From an uncultured Dehalococcoidia bacterium (GTDB lineage: Bacteria > Chloroflexota > Dehalococcoidia > Lucifugimonadales > CATOSD01), in NCBI GenBank assembly GCA_951812395.1, contig CATOSD010000002.1, positions 482,442 to 546,441 on the forward strand: a DNA stretch of 64,000 nucleotides, written 5' to 3'. This document shows, one piece after another, positions 58,558-64,000 of this stretch (positions are counted from its first letter, which is position 1; each line of letters begins with the position of its first letter). A program made the position numbers and the translations under genes. The notes under the pieces are model-generated. The model searched no databases. It saw only the letters and a list, made by a program, of their open reading frames with translations, and had not been told where the DNA came from.

Positions 58558-59964
58558 TTACACTGGCGGGCGCTGGTCGAACCAGCGGGCGTTCTGCTCG
58601 TAGGCGTATGACGCTCTCAGCACGGTCGGCTCGTCGAACGGCTTGCCCGCTATCTGGAGGCCGACGGGCAGTCCAGCGGAGGTGAAGCCGCACGGGATAG
58701 ATATTGCGGGCATACCCGTCAGGTTGTAGGGTCCGGTGAAGCTGGGGCCGCGGGGTACGCCAAAGCGTTCCACGGCGTCGAAACGGGGCGGCTGGGTGGA
58801 TGACGTGGGTGACACGATGACGTCGTAGCGCCGCATGGCGTCCGCGAACTCGCGCCTTATGACGCCGCGCACACGCTGGGCCTGCACGTAGTCGCCCGAG
58901 CCGAACATCCCTCCCACCCGGAAACGGGCGCGCACCATTTCGCCGAAATCGCTAGGCCGGCTGCGCAGGTTCGCCTGGTGGTAGGCAAAGGCCTCGCTGA
59001 GCATGATGACCGGCTGCGCCGCGCCGGCGTACTCCAGCGAGGGAATGGCGACCTCTTCAACGGTCGCGCCCATGTCCTCGAACGCGCTGAGAGCGGCGTC
59101 CACCGTCGCCAGCACCTCGCTGTCGACTTCTTCGCTGTCGGGGAAGAAGAAGTGGCGCGGAACGCCGATGCGGAGTCCTGAGACGTCGGCGACGAGCGAA
59201 CGCGAGTAGTCGGGCACCGGCGCGCGGCTGCTAGTAGGGTCGTTCGGGTCGTAGCCCGCTATGGCCTGGAGCATGACGGCTGAGTCCTCGACAGTCCAGG
59301 TCATCGGGCCGCAGTGGTCCAGACTCCAGCTCAGCGGCAATACGCCGTAGCGGCTGACGCGGCCGTAGGTCGCCTTCAGGCCTACCATGCCGCAGAAGGA
59401 CGCCGGGCCGCGAATCGAGCCGCCGGTGCACGAACCCAGCGAGCCCATACACATACCGGCTGACACCGCGGTGCCGGAGCCGCTGCTGGAGCCGCCCGGA
59501 ATGTGATCGAGGTTCCAGGGGTTTCGGGCGAGGGGGAAGCCGTTCGTCGGGTCGGGCCCGCCCAGCGCGAACTCGTGCATGGCGAGCTTGCCGAGAAGCA
59601 CGGCGCCGGCCTCTCGCAGCCTGGCGGTGGTGGTTGCGTCCTCGTCCGGCACTCTGTCGGCCAACACGCGTGAGCTACCGGTCGTGAGCACGCCGGCGGT
59701 GTCGTACAGGTCCTTCAGGGCGATGGGCACGCCGTGGAGCGGGCCGCGGTAGTCGCCTCGCAGAATCTCGGCCTCGGCCGTCCTTGCCTCCGCCATCGCT
59801 TCGTCGGTCAGGATGGTGATGAAGGCGTTCAGGGAGGAGTCCAGGCGATCGATCCGCTCGAGGAAGGCGCGGGTAAGCTCCACGGGAGACAGATCGCCGC
59901 CGGCGAGCAGGGGGGCCGCCTGCCCGATGGTGAGGTGGCATAGGTCTTTGTAACTCTGTGTCAT
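58558..59964 (-). CDS. Amidase (GatA-like)
   Basis: LHGVPIALKDLYDTAGVLTTGSSRVLADR...NPWNLDHIPGGSSSGSGTAVSAGMCMGSLGSCTGGSIRGPASFCG; start set to the internal Met at 59964. Confidence 0.93.
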   Translation of the reverse strand: MTQSYKDLCHLTIGQAAPLLAGGDLSPVELTRAFLERIDRLDSSLNAFITILTDEAMAEARTAEAEILRGDYRGPLHGVPIALKDLYDTAGVLTTGSSRVLADRVPDEDATTTARLREAGAVLLGKLAMHEFALGGPDPTNGFPLARNPWNLDHIPGGSSSGSGTAVSAGMCMGSLGSCTGGSIRGPASFCGMVGLKATYGRVSRYGVLPLSWSLDHCGPMTWTVEDSAVMLQAIAGYDPNDPTSSRAPVPDYSRSLVADVSGLRIGVPRHFFFPDSEEVDSEVLATVDAALSAFEDMGATVEEVAIPSLEYAGAAQPVIMLSEAFAYHQANLRSRPSDFGEMVRARFRVGGMFGSGDYVQAQRVRGVIRREFADAMRRYDVIVSPTSSTQPPRFDAVERFGVPRGPSFTGPYNLTGMPAISIPCGFTSAGLPVGLQIAGKPFDEPTVLRASYAYEQNARWFDQRPPV

Positions 59965-60164
59965 CGGCTGACCTCGTTGGGCGTGAAGACCACGGCCAGG
60001 TCTTCGGCGTCGAGCGGCGCATCGTGAAGACGCGCGGCCTCTGCCGCGTAACGGTCGTAGATCGGCTTCAGATCTCGCAGCTCGTCGTCGGAAAGGCGAA
60101 AGCCGGCCCTCCCGGCGACCGCTCTCATGGCGTCGAGAGGGTCCCGTTCCGCATCGTGTGTCAT
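59961..60164 (-). CDS. GatC/DUF4089-like small amidase-associated protein
   Basis: 67 aa, ATGA overlap with the amidase gene. Confidence 0.6.
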   Translation of the reverse strand: MTHDAERDPLDAMRAVAGRAGFRLSDDELRDLKPIYDRYAAEAARLHDAPLDAEDLAVVFTPNEVSR

Positions 60165-60358
60165 CGCAACCTCCGTAAGGTCGACTTTGGGAGTGGTAGG
60201 GGGCTGCGCCCCTTGTGGCTGATTCTACCCGCGCCGGTTTCCTTGGGCAAGCGTGGGCGGAATTCGTGGTAGGTTTGGCCGCCCCGAAAGCAGGGGCGAT
60301 TTGAGAATCTCCCACATTGTGTTTTGTTGGGGATTTTTCCGAGGCGGTTGAAAAGCTA

Positions 60359-60388
60359 TTGACACTTCATTGTGAAGGAATCTACAAT
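60359..60388 (+). promoter_or_regulatory. Predicted sigma-70 promoter of the DAHP synthase leader
   Basis: TTGACA (60359-60364), 18-nt spacer, TACAAT (60383-60388). Confidence 0.7.
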
Positions 60389-60396
60389 GAGCCATC

Positions 60397-60489
60397 ATGA
60401 TTGGACCTCGAGGACATCGCCCCCGTGGATGCTGGCTAGCTACCGGAACATTTACGGCCGGTTGGGGGGTTGTGTGTCCGCGATACTGA
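60397..60489 (+). promoter_or_regulatory. Candidate leaderless attenuation leader peptide MIGPRGHRPRGCWLATGTFTAGWGVVCPRY*
   Basis: ATG at the expected +1 of the promoter; Trp codons at 60433 and 60463, terminal Tyr codon; upstream of a terminator hairpin. Confidence 0.55.
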
Positions 60490-60523
60490 CAGTTTCAGTT
60501 TAATGCAAGGGCAGCCCGGCTTA

Positions 60524-60553
60524 CCCCAACCGGCGAATCGGTTGGGGTTTTTT
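60524..60553 (+). terminator. Intrinsic terminator/attenuator upstream of the DAHP synthase gene
   Basis: CCCCAACCG-GCGAAT-CGGTTGGGG-TTTTTT perfect 9-bp stem and U-tract. Confidence 0.85.
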
Positions 60554-60607
60554 GTTGGCCTCGCAATAGTGTGCGATGCTTCGTAACCCCGGCACAAGGA
60601 AGGACTC

Positions 60608-61708
60608 ATGCAACCCTCACCAACGAGAGATGTAAACGTGAGCAGCACCGAACCTCTTGTCAGTCCTGTTTCGCTAGTCAACCGGCTGCCCAGTACGCCC
60701 CAGGCGGAACGGTCGGTGCTGGAGGGACGGCGCCAGATTAAGGCGATACTCCGCGGCGAAGACAAGCGCATGATGATGATCGTGGGCCCCTGCTCGATTC
60801 ACGACGAGCAGGCGGCAGTGGAGTACGCCGAGCGTGTGCTCGATCTGTCCAAGCGGCTCGAAGAGCGCCTGTTGGTGATTATGCGTGTGTACTTCGAGAA
60901 GCCGCGCACCACCGTCGGCTGGAAGGGGATGATCTACGATCCCCACCTGAATGACACGTACGACATTGGCGAGGGGCTGTACCGGGCGCGCTCGCTGCTG
61001 CTTCGGATAGCCGAGATGGGCGTGTACTGCGGCACGGAGTTCCTGGACCCGGTGGTTCCGCAGTACCTGGCCGGCCTGGTGTCCTGGGCCACCATCGGAG
61101 CGCGCACGACTGAGAGCCAGACGCACCGGCAGATGTCGAGCGGCCTGAGTATGCCGGTCGGCTTCAAGAACGGCACGGACGGGAGCGCGCAGATTGCGGT
61201 GGACGCCATGATCGCCTCGCTGTCCCCGCACGCCTTCCTGGGCATCGATCATTACGGCCAGACTTGCATAGTCCACACTACGGGCAACCCGGACGGCCAC
61301 TTGGTGTTAAGAGGCGGTAGGAGCGGCCCCAACTTCGACGCCGAGACGGTGGCCGAAGCCAAGCGGCTACTGATCGATGCGGGTGTGCGGCCGCAGCTTC
61401 TCGTCGACTGCAGCCACGGCAACTCCAATAAGGACCACACTATGCAGTCGGTAGCGATGCGGGACGTTGTGGCGCAGCGAATGGCGGGCAACGAGGATAT
61501 CATAGGCTGCATGTTGGAGAGCAACCTGTTCCCGGGCAGCCAGAAGCTGGGAAGCAGTCCGTCCGAGCTCGAGTATGGGGTTTCGATTACGGACGCCTGC
61601 ATCGGTTGGGACGAGACGGTGGAGCTTCTGGAGTCCGCGTACGACATGATGGGCGAAGCGACGTGGCCGTCGGTGGTAAAGGCGCCCGCGGCCGTCGAGG
61701 CGGACTAG
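60608..61708 (+). CDS. 3-deoxy-7-phosphoheptulonate (DAHP) synthase, class I AroG/F/H type
   Basis: MMMIVGPCSIHDEQAAVEYAERVLDL...MRVYFEKPRTTVGWKGMIYDPHLNDTYDIGEGLYRARSLLL...MSSGLSMPVGFKNGTDG. Confidence 0.97.
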   Translation: MQPSPTRDVNVSSTEPLVSPVSLVNRLPSTPQAERSVLEGRRQIKAILRGEDKRMMMIVGPCSIHDEQAAVEYAERVLDLSKRLEERLLVIMRVYFEKPRTTVGWKGMIYDPHLNDTYDIGEGLYRARSLLLRIAEMGVYCGTEFLDPVVPQYLAGLVSWATIGARTTESQTHRQMSSGLSMPVGFKNGTDGSAQIAVDAMIASLSPHAFLGIDHYGQTCIVHTTGNPDGHLVLRGGRSGPNFDAETVAEAKRLLIDAGVRPQLLVDCSHGNSNKDHTMQSVAMRDVVAQRMAGNEDIIGCMLESNLFPGSQKLGSSPSELEYGVSITDACIGWDETVELLESAYDMMGEATWPSVVKAPAAVEAD

Positions 61709-61737
61709 GCGTCCTTTCCTCCACTCGCCGGGGGCAT

Positions 61738-62559
61738 TCAGTTTCTCAGCAGCATCCCCGGCTGGCAGCGGCGGCAGTAGCTGGTGATGCGCCTGTTGGC
61801 GGTGAGTTGGCTGATGGTGTTGCCGCATCTGGGACAGGGCGAACCGCCCTTGTTGTGCACCAGCAGAAAGTCGCGCAGCTTGACGTGCATTCTTTCGCCC
61901 ATCCGCTCCCGCAGTACCTCGATGGCGCGTTCGATGACCTCCGGTAGCTTTCGGTGCAGGCGTTTCAATTCGTCCTCGTTGAGGGCCTTCACCTTGCGAA
62001 ACGGGTATATGCCCGCCTCGAAGAGCACCTCGTCCGCGTAAGCGTTGCCAACGCCCGCGACGACGCGGCCCCTTGTTATCACGCCCTTGATTTCGCCTCT
62101 GAAGGGACGCAGCCGTTCGCGGAACTCGTCGAGCGAGTGGCCGCTGAGCACGTCCGGTCCCTGCTCTAGAAGGCCCGGAGCCTGGTCCAACTGGTTTTCC
62201 GACAGGTAGTAGGCCCTTCCCATCTGGCGGTCGTCCAGGTAGCGGATCTCGCGGCCATTGGACAACGTGATAGTGAAGTAGGTGCGTTTGAATCGGCGGT
62301 CGCCCGGTGCGCAGTACTGGAAGGCGCCCGCAAGCATAGGGTTGACGACAAGCCGCCGGTCTCCGGACAGCCGCAGCGTGAGGAACTTGCCACACCGTTC
62401 GATGCCTGTCAGCTCGCGACCTGGAGCGTCGGATGGCATGTCGCCGCAGAGCGAGCGGAGCACTCCCGGCCGCACCTCCTCCGCGCGCTCGACGCGAGCG
62501 CCCACGGCGCGATCCTCGATGAACTCGCGGACTACCTCCAGATCGGGCGCTTCCGGCAT
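61738..62559 (-). CDS. mutM: Formamidopyrimidine-DNA glycosylase (Fpg/Nei family)
   Basis: N-terminal PEAPDLE; GVGNAYADEVLFEAGIYP; zinc finger CPRCGNTISQLTANRRITSYCRRCQPG. Confidence 0.93.
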   Translation of the reverse strand: MPEAPDLEVVREFIEDRAVGARVERAEEVRPGVLRSLCGDMPSDAPGRELTGIERCGKFLTLRLSGDRRLVVNPMLAGAFQYCAPGDRRFKRTYFTITLSNGREIRYLDDRQMGRAYYLSENQLDQAPGLLEQGPDVLSGHSLDEFRERLRPFRGEIKGVITRGRVVAGVGNAYADEVLFEAGIYPFRKVKALNEDELKRLHRKLPEVIERAIEVLRERMGERMHVKLRDFLLVHNKGGSPCPRCGNTISQLTANRRITSYCRRCQPGMLLRN

Positions 62560-62796
62560 TGTGACCCCGCGTTCTTCCGGGATTCTTGAAATGTCAGTGT
62601 TCAGTGCAGATTAGCAGCTTCGCGGCGTAGGATTCAAGAGTAGGGTGGGGTGTCGCTGACACCGGATTCCGGCTCGGGGGTCGGAACGACGGGGAGCCGG
62701 GCCGGGGTTGGTGGCTTGCGTTCGAGAGGCTCGGGGCGTTACAATTTTGTGCGAACCGTTTGTGAACAAGACAAGCCGAAACAGGACTATCCAATT

Positions 62797-63138
62797 ATGG
62801 AAGCGCCGAATCTCATCAGCCTCGAGCCCAACCCCAACATCGAGGAGTTCAGTCCGGGGGACACTGTCCGAGTGAGCGCGAGAGTCACAGAGGGCAACCG
62901 CACGAGGACGCAGGTTTTCGAGGGAGTGGTCATCCGAGACAGGGGAAGCGGCCCCGGAGCGTCGTTCACGGTGCGCAGGGTCACCCACGAGATCGGCGTG
63001 GAGCGCACGTTCATGCGCCACTCGCCGAACGTCGAGGGGGTCAAGGTGGTCCGGCGCGGGAAGGTCCGGCGCGCTCGGCTGTACTACCTGAGGGGCCGGT
63101 CCGGAAGGGCCGCTCGCATCAAGGAGAGGCGCTACTAG
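62797..63138 (+). CDS. rplS: 50S ribosomal protein L19
   Basis: [96 protein letters not shown]. Confidence 0.96.
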   Translation: MEAPNLISLEPNPNIEEFSPGDTVRVSARVTEGNRTRTQVFEGVVIRDRGSGPGASFTVRRVTHEIGVERTFMRHSPNVEGVKVVRRGKVRRARLYYLRGRSGRAARIKERRY

Positions 63139-63334
63139 CCGGCGTTGAGTCAGGCGCATCCCCACGACAGGACGCATTCGTCGCAGCGCGGAAGCTATGC
63201 CTTGCAGGTGTCGCTGCCGTGTCGGATAAGGAGAGGCGCTACTAGCCGGCGTTGAACCAGGCGCATCCCCACGACAGGACGCATTCGTCGCAGCGCGGAA
63301 GCTGTGCCTTGCAGGTGTCCCTGCCGTGTCGGAT
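63121..63334. repeat. 107-bp tandem duplication spanning the rplS/nth 3'-end junction
   Basis: 63121-63227 and 63228-63334 are near-identical (about 4 mismatches). Confidence 0.92.
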
Positions 63335-63982
63335 GAGGTACATATGGAAGGCGAACACGTCCTCACTCGCCACCATCGGCTCCAGGATGTCGTGCGCCCG
63401 CTCGGCGTTCGTGCGTTGATCGATTAGACCCAGCCTCTTCGACACGCGGTAGATATGCGTGTCTACCGGCATGGCGGGCATTCCCAGCGCGAAGCAAAGC
63501 ACGATTGCCGCTGTTTTCGGGCCGACGCCGGGCAGCGCCTTCAGCCAATCCTTCGCCTCGTCCAGGGGCAATTCTCCGAGGAACGACAGGTCGAACGAAC
63601 CCACGTCCTGGGCTATCTGGTCGAGTATTGCCTTGATCCTGGGAGCCTTGACGCGGGCCAAGCCTCCCATGCGTATGGCATCTTCTATCTCGTCGACGGG
63701 CGCACTGGCGACACCTTCCACGCTGCCGAACCTGGCCATCAGGCTGTTGAAGGCACGCTCCGAATTGATGTCTGACGTGTGCTGCGATAGGATCGTGTAG
63801 ACAAGCTCGGACGCCGGATCGTATCTGTGCTCCCACTCGACCGGCCCGTAGCGTTGTCCGAGGTGTTTCATCACGTCCGGTGCTGTGACCTGGGTCTGCT
63901 GGATGTGAGACATTGTAGAAAACAGTCCTTTGGCATCTTGGAAAACGCGAACCGCGGCCTTGTTCGCCGGGGGCTCCGCCAT
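63242..63982 (-). CDS. nth: Endonuclease III (Nth)
   Basis: HhH-GPD ALPGVGPKTAAIVLCFALGMPAMPVDTHIYRVSKRLGL; [4Fe-4S] motif C-x6-C-x2-C-x5-C (CKAQLPRCDECVLSWGC); start may be 63919. Confidence 0.93.
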   Translation of the reverse strand: MAEPPANKAAVRVFQDAKGLFSTMSHIQQTQVTAPDVMKHLGQRYGPVEWEHRYDPASELVYTILSQHTSDINSERAFNSLMARFGSVEGVASAPVDEIEDAIRMGGLARVKAPRIKAILDQIAQDVGSFDLSFLGELPLDEAKDWLKALPGVGPKTAAIVLCFALGMPAMPVDTHIYRVSKRLGLIDQRTNAERAHDILEPMVASEDVFAFHMYLIRHGRDTCKAQLPRCDECVLSWGCAWFNAG

Positions 63983-64000
63983 CCGCCGCGCGGCTAGCCT

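Noticed and set aside
60380-60560. T-box riboswitch upstream of DAHP synthase
   Set aside because: No T-box consensus or specifier-loop architecture; leader-peptide attenuation fits better.
1-64000. CRISPR arrays, rRNA and tRNA genes
   Set aside because: No regularly spaced short repeats and no recognisable rRNA or tRNA cores were seen when reading both strands; covariance-model searches would be needed to exclude tRNAs formally.

Overview
The window is a GC-rich bacterial chromosome segment. Gene content and style (many acyl-CoA dehydrogenases, MaoC dehydratases, CoA-transferases, amidases, hydantoinase, dnaG-rpoD, dprA-topA) suggest a Chloroflexota/SAR202-like Dehalococcoidia; that is inference and not verified. 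Housekeeping anchors include hemW, ychF, holA, clpC/clpB-like, dnaG, rpoD, dprA, topA, DAHP synthase, mutM, rplS and nth. Accessory material falls in four places. (i) 1-3.8 kb: a methyltransferase 3' end followed by a HicB/HicA pair and a DUF433/DUF5615-like pair, embedded in nested direct duplications. (ii) 7.9-13.0 kb: an apparently lower-GC cassette between two acyl-CoA dehydrogenase genes, with an AlbA_2/Schlafen-type gene divergent from a tightly coupled three-gene operon (GHKL/MORC-MutL-like ATPase, 164-aa unknown, sigma70-region-4 + HARE-HTH protein). This is the best candidate for an undescribed system. (iii) 42.9-44.6 kb: a DarTG ADP-ribosylation module next to what looks like a truncated dGTPase gene. 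(iv) Two ~680-bp copies of a MITE-like element with terminal inverted repeats. Other notable structures are a leader-peptide/terminator attenuator upstream of the DAHP synthase gene, a HAIR-like (HspR) operator at the clp gene, a 107-bp tandem duplication at the rplS/nth junction, about ten copies of an intergenic palindromic repeat, and a ParE-like toxin ORF with no canonical start codon. I recognised no CRISPR array, rRNA or tRNA. All family calls come from reading the translations; no database searches were run.
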